DNA of 64,000 nucleotides, taken from contig NZ_CP085173.1 in the NCBI RefSeq assembly GCF_020616555.1, positions 4,413,501 to 4,477,500 of the forward strand, read 5' to 3'. Below, one piece after another: positions 34,358 through 41,640 of the stretch. The position numbers were made by a program, and so were the translations under genes. The first letter of the stretch is position 1, and every line of letters starts with the position of its first letter. The notes under the pieces are model-generated. The model ran no database searches. It had not been told where the DNA came from and saw only the letters and a program-made list of their open reading frames with translations. The stretch comes from Streptomyces longhuiensis (GTDB lineage: Bacteria > Actinomycetota > Actinomycetes > Streptomycetales > Streptomycetaceae).

Positions 34358-34790
34358 AACTTTCCCTACTTCATCAAGCACCCGGCTGCGCTCCGCTCCG
34401 CCGGGCGGGCTTCCCGGCTCCGCTCGGGGCGCCGCTCCTGCCTTCGGCCCGCTCCGCCCCGGCTGCGCCGACACCCGCCCACTGTGGATAGGCCCGGAGG
34501 ACATGAGACGAGCACCCGACCATCGCGGCCCACGGTCACAGACGATGCCTCCGGCGGGGGATCGGCCGGCACCGGGTGGGAGGGGGCGCCGTTCCCGGCC
34601 GCGGGCACATCGTGGCGAGCGTGGTGGGCTCCCATCCCGTCCACCATCGACCCAGGCAGAGCCGAGCAGACGCGGCCCATGGCGTCCAGGTCGTTCGTAC
34701 AGTGGCGCGCTCCACCTGGACGCCATGCACCACGCCCGCTCCACAGACGTGTGGGTCGACGGCGGACGGGATGGGAGCTGGGGAGAGTGG
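34347..34790. repeat. Nested inverted-repeat element, copy 1
   Basis: Non-coding element of about 440 bases, repeated at 39662. It opens with a 32-base box (CAGCGCGATAGAACTTTC...). A GC-rich hairpin-prone variable part follows. Then come an outer inverted repeat (34629-34654 with 34752-34777, 24 of 26 paired) and an inner perfect 14-bp one (CATGGCGTCCAGGT at 34678, complement at 34714). Both arms could form a cruciform of about 150 bases. It lies just beyond the pif operon of a rolling-circle element, so an origin (sso), clt or oriT-like role is possible. See findings. Confidence 0.8.
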
Positions 34791-34846
34791 TGGGTCAGGG
34801 TGGGATGTGATCGCTAACTCTCCCCCCAGTCGCCGAGGACACCTCA

Positions 34847-35203
34847 TCAGGGCCTCAACATGTTGTGTTGAGGATCGAAGCAGACCAGGCCCATGGACTG
34901 TGCCAGTGACGCCGCGAAGGCGGAGGCTTCTTCGGCCATGCTGTAGACCATCGGGAAGTAGATGAACGGGCCGCGGGCCTCGCCGATCAAGGGCCCGGTT
35001 GACCAGGGCGATGTCTCGTCTTCGTCCTCGGTCAAGTCGCACCAGCGGTCGAGCAGTCCGACGACGTACTTGGCCATACGGTCGGTCGGCGGGTGATCAA
35101 CGTCTGTGTCGATGTAGTGGTCATAGAGGTCCCGGAAGATCCGTGCGGCAGCCTTGTCGTCCGCAGGTCTCTCGCCTTCCCAAACAGCCAAGTCGTAACT
35201 CAT
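34847..35203 (-). CDS. Conserved-type hypothetical protein near the element end
   Basis: 118 residues, acidic (MSYDLAVWEGERPADDKAAARIFRDLYDHYIDTDVDHPPTDRMAKYVVGLLDRW...PFIYFPMVYSMAEEASAFAASLAQSMGLVCFDPQHNMLRP). The opening MSYDLAVWEG is familiar from many Streptomyces orphan proteins, often beside toxin or immunity genes, but no function is established. A weak GGGAG precedes ATG 35203. It stands alone between the palindromic element and the tRNA-Ser fragment. Confidence 0.6.
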   Translation of the reverse strand: MSYDLAVWEGERPADDKAAARIFRDLYDHYIDTDVDHPPTDRMAKYVVGLLDRWCDLTEDEDETSPWSTGPLIGEARGPFIYFPMVYSMAEEASAFAASLAQSMGLVCFDPQHNMLRP

Positions 35204-35280
35204 GCCCGGGAGGCTCTCACGCGGCACTGACACCCAGTTCAGACCGTGTGGATCTGCTGGCCCACACATGGCCCACGGTC

Positions 35281-35327
35281 GTGCCCCTCGCGTGCCCGAA
35301 AGACCGGGGACTCACGGGGAATCACGG
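35281..35327. other. Arm-like sequence next to the tRNA-Ser fragment
   Basis: This stretch, GTGCC...CGTGCCCGAAAGACCGG...CTCACGGGG, aligns along its length with 38000-38045 (beside the tRNA-Arg att). In each case the att core starts about 70-77 bases further right. The two look like right ends of related elements with different targets. Confidence 0.5.
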
Positions 35328-35395
35328 CCACCAACGGGCAGCGCGCATGACGAAGGCCCCCGACCGGTGCTGCTGGTCAGGGGCCTTCAACCTGG

Positions 35396-35450
35396 GCGGT
35401 GGGTGTGGGATTTGAACCCACGGTGACTCGCGCCACGACGGTTTTCAAGA
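35396..35450 (-). other. tRNA-Ser 3'-half fragment, att-like direct repeat (left)
   Basis: 55 bases identical to 37268-37322. Read on the minus strand they are the anticodon-to-3' end of a tRNA-Ser with TGA anticodon (ending CACACCCACC). The 5' half is missing: the sequence beyond does not pair with the acceptor end. Such fragments are the normal att core of integrases that use tRNA-Ser. Not a working tRNA. Confidence 0.8.
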
Positions 35451-35586
35451 CCATCCGGTTACCCGTACCAAAAGGGCCTCTGACCTGCACGGCAGGCCAA
35501 CCCACGCACGTCACAAGCGTCTTGTTGGCCAGAGGATGGCCACGCGCCCCTTCGAGCGCTCTCCCTCCTGCCCCTTAGACGTCATT

Positions 35587-35845
35587 TCACTTGGTGAGTC
35601 TGCGGTGGCATTTGAGGGTCGCGGCGATGGCGGTGAAGGCCAGGAAGTGTTCCGGCTTGCGCTCGAAGCGGCGGTGCAGGCGTCGGCAGCCGGACAGCCA
35701 GGACACGGTCCGCTCCACAAGCCAGCGGTGCCGGCCCAGATGCCGGGAGGACTCGACACCCTTGCGGGCGAGACGGTGCCGGATGCCCCGGGAAGCGAGC
35801 CACGTCATGAACATCGGCTTCGCCGCCTGAGCGCCCGACCCGGAG
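35587..35845 (-). pseudogene. IS5-family transposase C-terminal remnant
   Basis: The frame encodes GIRHRLARKGVESSRHLGRHRWLVERTVSWLSGCRRLHRRFERKPEHFLAFTAIAATLKCHRRLTK. This is the usual end of IS5-group transposases, including the R...E (third catalytic) segment. Upstream sequence no longer matches, so the N-terminal two thirds are gone. It sits between the left tRNA-Ser fragment and the RelA/SpoT gene. Confidence 0.75.
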
Positions 35846-35983
35846 ACTGTACAAAAACCCCGCCTCCCAGTGTCCGTATCGACTGGTAGCCGCCGGGCCG
35901 TCTCCGCAATCTGCGGAAAGCGCTGAATTGACCGGTGTGATAACCGCAGGCGAGCGTCGGCGCGGCCCTGTACGGTCGCGACC

Positions 35984-37006
35984 ATGAAGAAGTGGGTGGT
36001 CCCCGAGAACTCGAAGAAGCGCGTCCGACGCGCAAGCCGGACGATCGGGGAGGGGACGGGTACGCCCGAGGAGATCCGGGAGGCGCGGGAGGTCCTGAGC
36101 AACTACCGTCTCGCCCACGCCTTTCCTCTGAACGCGGTGACCACGACCGTGCGGAAGCGAGCGCTCGACGTGAACCCGAACGCCGTCGTGGCCGAGCGCC
36201 GGAAGCGCCTGCCCACGATCCTCGACAAGCTGAAGCGCCATCCCACGATGAGCGTGACCACCATGCAGGACTTGGGGGGCTGCCGGGTGGTCTTCGACAC
36301 CGTCGCCGAGGTGGACAAGTTGGTCAGCATCCTGGAGGAATTGCCACGGAGCAAGAATCACGTCACGAAGGTTTACGACTACCTGCGTGATGAACCGGGG
36401 CCGCGCGACTCCGGCTACCGGGGTGTTCACCTGGTGTATGAGTACGGAGCCTCGAAGACGGAATACCACGGCCTGAAGATCGAGCTGCAGGTTCGCACGC
36501 AGCTCCAGCATGCCTGGGCGACCGCCATCGAGACCATGGACCTGTTCTCGGGCAGCGAGCTCAAGTACGGGAAGGGCGACGAGGAACTGCTCAGGTTCTT
36601 CGTCTTGGTCGGCTCCCTCATGGCGTACGAGGAAGGCACCACTCCAGTACCCAGCGCCGAGGGAACGCGAGAGGAATTGGCGGCCGAGTTGGCGCGCCTG
36701 GAGGCGAGCGTCGGCGTTCTGGAGCGGCTACAGGGCTACGCGGCGATCGTGGGTGAGCACGCCAAGACGGACCGCCGGAACACCCTGACCCTCGAGCTCT
36801 TGCGGAACGAGGGACAGCTCACCGTGACGGTGCACGAGACGCTGGCCGCCGCAGAGGCCCGGATCACCGAGCTGGAGGCATTGGACGACGAAAACCTGGA
36901 CGCGGTGCTCATCAACATCGCCCGGATCAGCCAGCTGCGCGACGCCTACCCGAACTACTTCGCAGACACCGGCCGTTTCACCGAGTTCGTCGGGGCGTGC
37001 CTTTAG
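35984..37006 (+). CDS. Stand-alone RelA/SpoT-synthetase-domain protein (340 aa)
   Basis: Nucleotidyltransferase of the (p)ppGpp-synthetase fold without a hydrolase domain. Synthetase landmarks: ERRKRLPTILDKLKRHPTMSVTTMQDLGGCRVVF, then VTKVYDYLRDEPGPRDSGYRGVHLVYEY (the G-loop/SGYRGVH nucleotide-binding part) and LKIELQVRTQLQHAWATAIE (ExQVRT catalytic Glu). A helical C-terminal half of about 130 residues (AELARLEASVGVLERLQGYAAIVGEHAKTDRRNTLTLEL...) is extra compared with small alarmone synthetases. It is cargo between two tRNA-Ser att fragments. It may make alarmones or, like toxSAS/CapRel proteins, be a toxin used against phage. No separate antitoxin gene is adjacent. Confidence 0.85.
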   Translation: MKKWVVPENSKKRVRRASRTIGEGTGTPEEIREAREVLSNYRLAHAFPLNAVTTTVRKRALDVNPNAVVAERRKRLPTILDKLKRHPTMSVTTMQDLGGCRVVFDTVAEVDKLVSILEELPRSKNHVTKVYDYLRDEPGPRDSGYRGVHLVYEYGASKTEYHGLKIELQVRTQLQHAWATAIETMDLFSGSELKYGKGDEELLRFFVLVGSLMAYEEGTTPVPSAEGTREELAAELARLEASVGVLERLQGYAAIVGEHAKTDRRNTLTLELLRNEGQLTVTVHETLAAAEARITELEALDDENLDAVLINIARISQLRDAYPNYFADTGRFTEFVGACL

Positions 37007-37267
37007 AGGTCGTGAAGGACCTGGCCCCTGGGGCCTCGTGCTGCGCGAGCGAGCAGGAGACCTCTCAACGCCCTTCCGACTATGTGTACGCCCGTTCAGA
37101 GACGTCCGCGCGGGTCCGAACGCCAGCTCAAAGGCGGTACGGGTACGGCAGCGAACCATGACGGCCATGGGCGCACTGAACAAAGACCAGAACAACGTGC
37201 GCCCCCAATGCGCCTGGTCAGCCACATGGTTGAGCATCGCAGCTATCCCTAACCTCTGACCTGCTAC

Positions 37268-37322
37268 GCGGTGGGTGTGGGATTTGAACCCACGGTGACT
37301 CGCGCCACGACGGTTTTCAAGA
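37268..37322 (-). other. tRNA-Ser 3'-half fragment, att-like direct repeat (right)
   Basis: Exact 55-base repeat of 35396-35450, same orientation. The two frame a 1.9-kb segment holding the RelA/SpoT gene and IS5 scar. Sequences diverge abruptly after TTTTCAAGA at both, as expected of an att core. Confidence 0.8.
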
Positions 37323-37691
37323 TCGCTCCAAGCTTGACTCGCCCATTGAGACTCCACCGACCGCGATGTCCACTGACCCGACCCACCTCACTCGGCATGC
37401 GCGTTTTCCAGCCATAGTTCGCTTGGATTTACTGCAAGCTCTGCAAACTCTGCGAACTCCGCGAACTCCGCGAAAGCCCTCTGATCTGCCAACTAGCCTG
37501 GCCTGGCTACGAGGCCAAGGCCGAACGCAACCTAAACGTCCAGGTAGGAACGTTCAACCGGTGGCTGATTAGGCATGGCATTGCAATGCTCAGGAAGTGA
37601 GCTTGGATGCCTCCGCAGCACCACTAATCGGCTTCTCAATGTCGACTGCCTTGCCTCAGCGAGAGGCCACCATGGCACTGAACATCAGAGA

Positions 37692-37737
37692 GCCCATCAC
37701 GCAGCACAAGCTTCCCAACGAGGGCTGCGTGATGGGC
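37692..37737. terminator. Hairpin upstream of the small membrane gene
   Basis: A perfect 14-bp stem, GCCCATCACGCAGC with its complement, encloses an 18-base loop. It ends 24 bases before the small membrane gene, so it may be a terminator for upstream transcription or a leader structure. Confidence 0.45.
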
Positions 37738-37760
37738 AATGAGCCTGCTGGAGGCCCAGA

Positions 37761-37979
37761 ATGAGTTTGACCCGAGCGCCATGGGATCTGTCAAACCTTG
37801 CCCCTCAACCGTGGGTCATCACAGTCATCGCGGTCTTGGTCATCGCATGGCGCCCGTTCGCAGAAGCAGTCGACGCGTACGTCGGCGCAGCGTCTGTTGT
37901 CGCACTGATCGTCAGTTGCGGTACGGCGGTGAAGTCCCGCAACCTTCGCGACAGCCCATGCTTCCCAGCATCTGCATAG
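37761..37979 (+). CDS. Small two-helix membrane protein at the element end
   Basis: 72 residues, MSLTRAPWDLSNLAPQPWVITVIAVLVIAWRPFAEAVDAYVGAASVVALIVSCGTAVKSRN..., with two hydrophobic segments. GGAGG lies six bases upstream of ATG 37761, a good ribosome site. Last gene before the right arm site and att of element 1. Family unknown; a role in exclusion or as accessory cargo would be guesswork. Confidence 0.6.
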   Translation: MSLTRAPWDLSNLAPQPWVITVIAVLVIAWRPFAEAVDAYVGAASVVALIVSCGTAVKSRNLRDSPCFPASA

Positions 37980-37998
37980 AGCACGACTTGCCTGGTCC

Positions 37999-38045
37999 CG
38001 TGCCACTCTCGTGCCAGAACAGACGGGTACTCACGGGAACTCAGG
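37999..38045. other. Arm-type sites at the right end of element 1
   Basis: CGTGCCAC-TCT-CGTGCCA repeats the left-end site at 26169-26186 almost exactly. The rest aligns with 35281-35327 beside the tRNA-Ser fragment. It sits about 80 bases inside the att core. Confidence 0.55.
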
Positions 38046-38121
38046 AGGAACAGCGGCGTAGACCGCTGCTCTTGACCCTTGGCCACGCCTCGCAGGTCAC
38101 ACGGATGATCGCCCAACCTCG

Positions 38122-38165
38122 CTCCTAAAGCGGGTGTCGCAGGTTCGAATCCTGCCGGGGGCACC
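38122..38165. other. Central att copy (junction of elements 1 and 2)
   Basis: 44-base copy of the tRNA-Arg 3' end without a 5' half. It is simultaneously attR of element 1 and attL of element 2. Flanks differ from the outer copies: AGCCAAAAGG follows here rather than GACAGAAGG. Confidence 0.9.
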
Positions 38166-38170
38166 AGCCA

Positions 38171-38204
38171 AAAGGCCACCTACCGATCTTGGTAGGTGGC
38201 CTTT
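38171..38204. terminator. Hairpin beside the central att
   Basis: AAAGGCCACCTACC-GATCTT-GGTAGGTGGCCTTT: a perfect 14-bp stem. It lies 30 bases from the truncated integrase stop and could terminate it. Confidence 0.8.
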
Positions 38205-38227
38205 GACATCTACGTCTGACATCAACG
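38204..38227. other. Arm-type site, left end of element 2
   Basis: TGACATC-TACGT-CTGACATCAACG contains two TGACATC copies 13 bases apart. Matching sites are at 45684-45707 and, beyond the third att, at 46430-46453. Confidence 0.5.
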
Positions 38228-38234
38228 GGGGCGG

Positions 38235-38551
38235 TCACTGACGACCGGGACGCTTCCTGAGCAGCCGGTCCATGTGGCTCATGGCCTCGCGCTGGGTGTC
38301 CTGGACGACGTGCGTATAGACGTCCATGGTGATGCTGATCTGTGAATGCCCGAGGATCTCCATCACGACGCGGGGCGCGACTCCGGCCGCCGTGAGAAGG
38401 GTGGCCGTGCCGTGCCGGGCGTCGTGGAGACGAACGACCCGGATGCCGGCCGACTGGGCGACGCGCGTGAACGAGCGGTACACGTTGCGCGGCTCGACCG
38501 GGCGTCCGGTGCGAGTGGTGAAGACGTAGTCCGACCCGGTCGCCCAGGTCA
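38235..38551 (-). pseudogene. Tyrosine integrase, C-terminal third only
   Basis: Codons read WATGSDYVFTTRTGRPVEPRNVYRSFTRVAQSAGIRVVRLHDARHGTATLL...LGHSQISITMDVYTHVVQDTQREAMSHMDRLL. HDARH, LGHS and the Tyr nucleophile (DVYTHV) are present. The first catalytic Arg and the N-terminal DNA-binding domains are lost. The break at about 38551 runs straight into a fragment of a transfer gene. It is clearly a different integrase from that of element 1. Confidence 0.85.
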
Positions 38552-38552
38552 G

Positions 38553-38641
38553 CCGTGCTCCTCCTCGGCGGCTACCTCCTCGGCGGCTACCTCCTCGCCG
38601 ACAGCCTGCTCGCGCCCGTCATCGACACCGCCGTCAAGTAG
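38553..38641 (+). pseudogene. Remnant of a small transfer-region membrane gene
   Basis: The plus strand encodes LLLGGYLLGGYLLADSLLAPVIDTAVK and a stop. This matches the C-terminal half of the intact 51-residue gene at 29519-29674, with a 15-bp internal duplication (GGCGGCTACCTCCTC twice). The start is missing and the piece abuts the truncated integrase, so a deletion removed everything between. Confidence 0.8.
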
Positions 38642-38836
38642 CCCGGCCGAAAGGAGATCCTTTGCGCTCTGAGCCGGGCTGTCTAGTCCCAGTTGATGTG
38701 CGACGTTTTGGTCCCAGGTGATGCCTGACGGTGGACTTGGTCAAACGGCCCACATTGCCGTGCCCGTGGCTCTGATCCGCCACTGCAACGTGACCGGCCG
38801 CTCCAGGTAGGAGCGCGCTCATCCCTTCCGAGGCGA

Positions 38837-39475
38837 TCAGAACTCTTCGGTGACGCTGCCGTCCGGGTGGATCCGTTGGAAGGTGACCATCCCGGTCTTC
38901 CGTTGGGCCTCGTACCACGGCACGAGATGCGCCCACTGCTGCATCTCGCCTTGCGCCACATCCCGCAGCCAATCGGTGAAGCATGCTTCCTCACGCAGAG
39001 GAACATCACCGTTGGAGCCTTCGTTGTATGCCCAGACTTCGGGGTCCGGATCTGAGCCGCGCAGGAACCAGAACTGGTAGCCCTGGTGCATAAAGAACAC
39101 ACGGTCCGAAGTCGCCAGTTCGAAGGGTGAGCCGTTCTCCGCAAGAAGCTCCTGCGCCGCCTGCCACAGCCCCATCACATCAGGGTGGTAGACATCGCTG
39201 CCACGGAAGAGCCGACCCGCACCGCCGCCCATCACAGACAGAAACGACCGATAGGCCTCGCTCAATGACGCGGGTTGATCGTCTTCGACCTCGCGAATGA
39301 CTTTGACCGTCAGCGGACGCAGGTCCTCACGCCGGGCGGTCGTGCCATCAGTCACCGTGGCCGCGATCGCTTGGATGCGGGCAAGAGGCGAGAGCTCCAC
39401 CCAATCAGCGGGCCACTGCGGTGCCTGCCACTCCTCCACCGCAGGTGGCTTCTTTCGGCGCGACAACCAGCCCAC
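38837..39475 (-). CDS. SMI1/KNR4 (SUKH)-like protein
   Basis: 212 residues. The core ASLSEAYRSFLSVMGGGAGRLFRGSDVYHPDVMGLWQAAQELLAENGSPFELATSDRVFFMHQGYQFWFLRGSDPDPEVWAYNEG has the SUKH pattern (short helix, GGxG loop, aromatic strands). In bacteria SUKH proteins are mostly immunity proteins of polymorphic toxins or stand-alone accessory genes. No toxin gene is adjacent, so it may be an orphan immunity gene carried by the element. Confidence 0.65.
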   Translation of the reverse strand: MGWLSRRKKPPAVEEWQAPQWPADWVELSPLARIQAIAATVTDGTTARREDLRPLTVKVIREVEDDQPASLSEAYRSFLSVMGGGAGRLFRGSDVYHPDVMGLWQAAQELLAENGSPFELATSDRVFFMHQGYQFWFLRGSDPDPEVWAYNEGSNGDVPLREEACFTDWLRDVAQGEMQQWAHLVPWYEAQRKTGMVTFQRIHPDGSVTEEF

Positions 39476-39661
39476 TGTCCCCCCCCAAGCTGGATAGCTC
39501 CCTCCGTGTGAACGGAGCGGTCCCAGGAGTATCCGCTACATGCCGTGCCGTGCGACACCAGTCTCAGTCTTCTCAAAACTCGCGGCCACAGACACTGTCA
39601 ACCATCAGCTGGGATCGAGGTGTCAGGCATCTACCGGGACCGGACAGCGCTCTGAGCCGGG

Positions 39662-40075
39662 CAGCGCGATAGAACTTTCTCTACTTCATCAAGGCCCGCG
39701 CACAGCGCGGGCGCGCGCCGCCTCTGCGGCGCGGCCTGCCTCCTGTCTGCGCCCCGGCTGGCCGCGCCCGGCGGCGCGCTGCGTGCATGCGGGCAAGGTC
39801 GGGACGTCATCCGCGGGCACAAGATGATGCCTCCGGCGGGGGATCGGCCGGCACCGGGGGTGGAGGGGCCATCGTTCCCGTCCACGGGCTCATTGTGGCG
39901 TGCGTTGGGGGCTCCCATCCAGTCCGCCGTCGACCCAGGCAGAGCCGAGCAGACGCGGCCCATGGCGTCCAGGTCGTTCGTACAGTGGCGCGCTCCACCT
40001 GGACGCCATGAACCACGCCCGTTCCACGGTGTGTGGGTCGACGGCGGACGGGATGGGAGCTGGGGTGAGTGGTGG
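39662..40075. repeat. Nested inverted-repeat element, copy 2
   Basis: Same plan as copy 1: the 32-base opening box (39662-39693, one change) and a variable GC-rich hairpin region. Then come the outer inverted repeat (39912-39937 with 40034-40059, 25 of 26 paired) and the inner perfect 14-bp repeat (39961 and 39997). The middle of the element is highly conserved with copy 1 while the box-proximal hairpins differ. It lies directly upstream of the DadA-like gene. Confidence 0.8.
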
Positions 40076-40109
40076 GTTGCTGCGAGCTGGGAGGGGGAAG
40101 AGCGCGTTC

Positions 40110-41216
40110 GTGAAGCCTGAACGAGTTGCTGTCGTCGGAGTAGGCGTCCTCGGAGCCAGCGTGGGCTGGAACCTGTCCCGGCGCGGCGTCAAAGTGGTCT
40201 TCATCGACGCAGGCCAGCCAGGTGAAGGAGTCACCAACTGGTCCTTCTCGTGGGCCAATGCCAGCAACAAGACGGTGCGCAAGTCCTACTTCGACCTGAA
40301 CGTCGCGGGTATGGAAGCGCACCGTGAGCTTGCCAGGACCATCGGGCCGGACTCCTGGTGGTACCCCAACGGACACCTGCGCTGGGCAGCCGATCCCACA
40401 GCAGAGAGACAGCTCCTGAAAACAGCGGAGCTGCTGGCTAGCTGGAACTACAAGGTCGAAGTGTGCACGGGGGCCGAGGTGCGCCGTCGCCTCGAACCTG
40501 CTCTCACGATGCCCGACGACATTCCCGTCGTGTTCTACCCCGACGAAGCCTGGGTGCACGGACGTCATCTCGTCAGCCGCCTGGTGAGCAAGGCCGTCGC
40601 ATCCGGCGCCGAGCACCGATTCGGCACCACAGTCCGTGACATCAGCACCGGTGCCGACGGGAGCATCCGGTCAGTTGCTCTGTCCGACGGGAGTCGTCTC
40701 GATGTCAACATCGTCGTGAACGCGGCGGGCCCCGACGCTGCCGACGTGGCCGAGCTCGTCTCGCGGCAATTGCCGATGCGCCGGGAACCCGGCGTCGTCA
40801 CGCGGATCGGCTGTGCTCAGGTCCCGGTTCGCCGGGCCATGCACGCTCCTCACATCGAGATCCGTCCTGACGGAAAATCTTCGGTAGTCCTCCACAGCCG
40901 CGAGATCGACGCACTCATCGACACCGGCGAAGATCCGTCGGAACTCGCAGGGCTGCTCCACGAATCGGCGCGACAGGTCGTTCCCGATCTCGGCAGCGGT
41001 CGCATCGCACAGACATGTGTGGCCAACCGACCGATCCCAGCCGACGGATTCCCCTCGGTGGGAGCAGTGCCGTCTGTGCCGGGCTACTACGAAGCCGTCT
41101 CCCATAGCGGCATCACACTCGGGCCGGTAATCGGCCGCCTTCTTGCTTCGGAGATCCTCAGCGGGGAGAGAGACAAGATGCTTGCGGACTTCCACCCCGA
41201 ACGGTTCACCCCGTGA
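40110..41216 (+). CDS. FAD-dependent oxidoreductase, DadA/DAO family
   Basis: 368 residues from GTG 40110 with GGAGGGGG upstream. The N-terminal dinucleotide-binding motif VAVVGVGVLGASVGWNLSRRGVKVVFID and C-terminal GYYEAVSHSGITLGPVIGRLLASEI are those of D-amino-acid dehydrogenase/glycine-oxidase-type flavoproteins. NWSFSWANASNKTVRKSYFDLNVAGMEAH fits the DadA subgroup. The likely reaction is oxidation of an amine or amino acid, substrate unknown. It is cargo of element 2 and follows the palindromic element immediately. Confidence 0.82.
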   Translation: MKPERVAVVGVGVLGASVGWNLSRRGVKVVFIDAGQPGEGVTNWSFSWANASNKTVRKSYFDLNVAGMEAHRELARTIGPDSWWYPNGHLRWAADPTAERQLLKTAELLASWNYKVEVCTGAEVRRRLEPALTMPDDIPVVFYPDEAWVHGRHLVSRLVSKAVASGAEHRFGTTVRDISTGADGSIRSVALSDGSRLDVNIVVNAAGPDAADVAELVSRQLPMRREPGVVTRIGCAQVPVRRAMHAPHIEIRPDGKSSVVLHSREIDALIDTGEDPSELAGLLHESARQVVPDLGSGRIAQTCVANRPIPADGFPSVGAVPSVPGYYEAVSHSGITLGPVIGRLLASEILSGERDKMLADFHPERFTP

Positions 41217-41454
41217 CAGTCCGGGCCATCGCCACCAGTACGCGATGGTGGTCGGCGCCGCGCTGGGCCGTCTCTGGGCCGTGGAAGGACGCTCAGCGAT
41301 GACCAACGATGACAACCGCCCACGGCTCAAAAGCAGGTCACACCGCTGATCAACTACGCGTCCGCTGGCGAAAGTACCGCTGTCCAAGTTGAGGAACTCC
41401 AGAGATCGGCACTGGATGGCCGCCATGACCTCCAACGCACGCCCTCTGCCAGCG

Positions 41455-41530
41455 ACGCGCCCTCTGGACGCCATGAACCACGCCCGCTCCACCGTGTGTG
41501 GGTCGACGGCGGTCGGGATGGGAGCTGAGG
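41455..41530. repeat. Nested inverted-repeat element, copy 3 (right half only)
   Basis: Contains the right inner arm (CTGGACGCCATG at 41464) and the right outer arm (41499-41524, one change) of the palindromic element, but not the left arms. It lies between the DadA-like gene and the Lrp gene, so the oxidoreductase is flanked by copies 2 and 3 in the same orientation. Confidence 0.75.
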
Positions 41531-41640
41531 AGAGGGCTGAGGTGAAGCAGCAGGTGCGGGCGCGCACGCCGCGTTGTCCACGGTGGAACTCGTCCGCATA
41601 GTCCTTCATCTCCATCGGCGGTCTTCTGGCCTCCTCCGGA

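Larger units (their letters stand above)
37007..37760. other. Non-coding stretch around the right tRNA-Ser fragment
   Basis: Apart from the tRNA-Ser fragment and one hairpin listed separately, no gene is convincing. The plus frame ending ...VRPQCAWSATWLSIAAIPNL before 37259 may be the scar of an element-end gene. GC is lower than in the core, with a short CTCTGCAAACTCTGCGAACTCCGC repeat-like patch near 37438-37468. Confidence 0.4.
26064..38165. mobile_element. Integrated pSAM2-type AICE (element 1), about 12 kb
   Basis: Bounded by 44-bp direct repeats of the tRNA-Arg 3' end. It carries the module order typical of pSAM2: int, xis, repSA, small transfer-associated genes, traSA, a pra-like gene, korSA and a NUDIX pif, nearly all in one direction. 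Arm-like sites (CGTGCCAC-N3-CGTGCCA) lie inside both ends. All backbone genes look intact, so excision, replication and conjugation may still be possible. A nested segment (35396-37322) framed by tRNA-Ser pieces is foreign to the usual AICE layout. Confidence 0.85.

Noticed and set aside
35396..35485. tRNA-Ser gene
   Set aside because: The 3' half is perfect but the preceding sequence cannot form the D arm or pair with the acceptor end; it is an att-type fragment, as is 37268-37322.
26196..38121. Conjugative plasmid type IV secretion system
   Set aside because: No VirB/VirD4 or relaxase gene is present; the only transfer motor is an FtsK-like TraSA, as in AICEs.
38122..38165. Second and third tRNA-Arg genes (also 45791-45834)
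   Set aside because: Only the anticodon-to-3' part is present at both places, so neither can fold as a tRNA.
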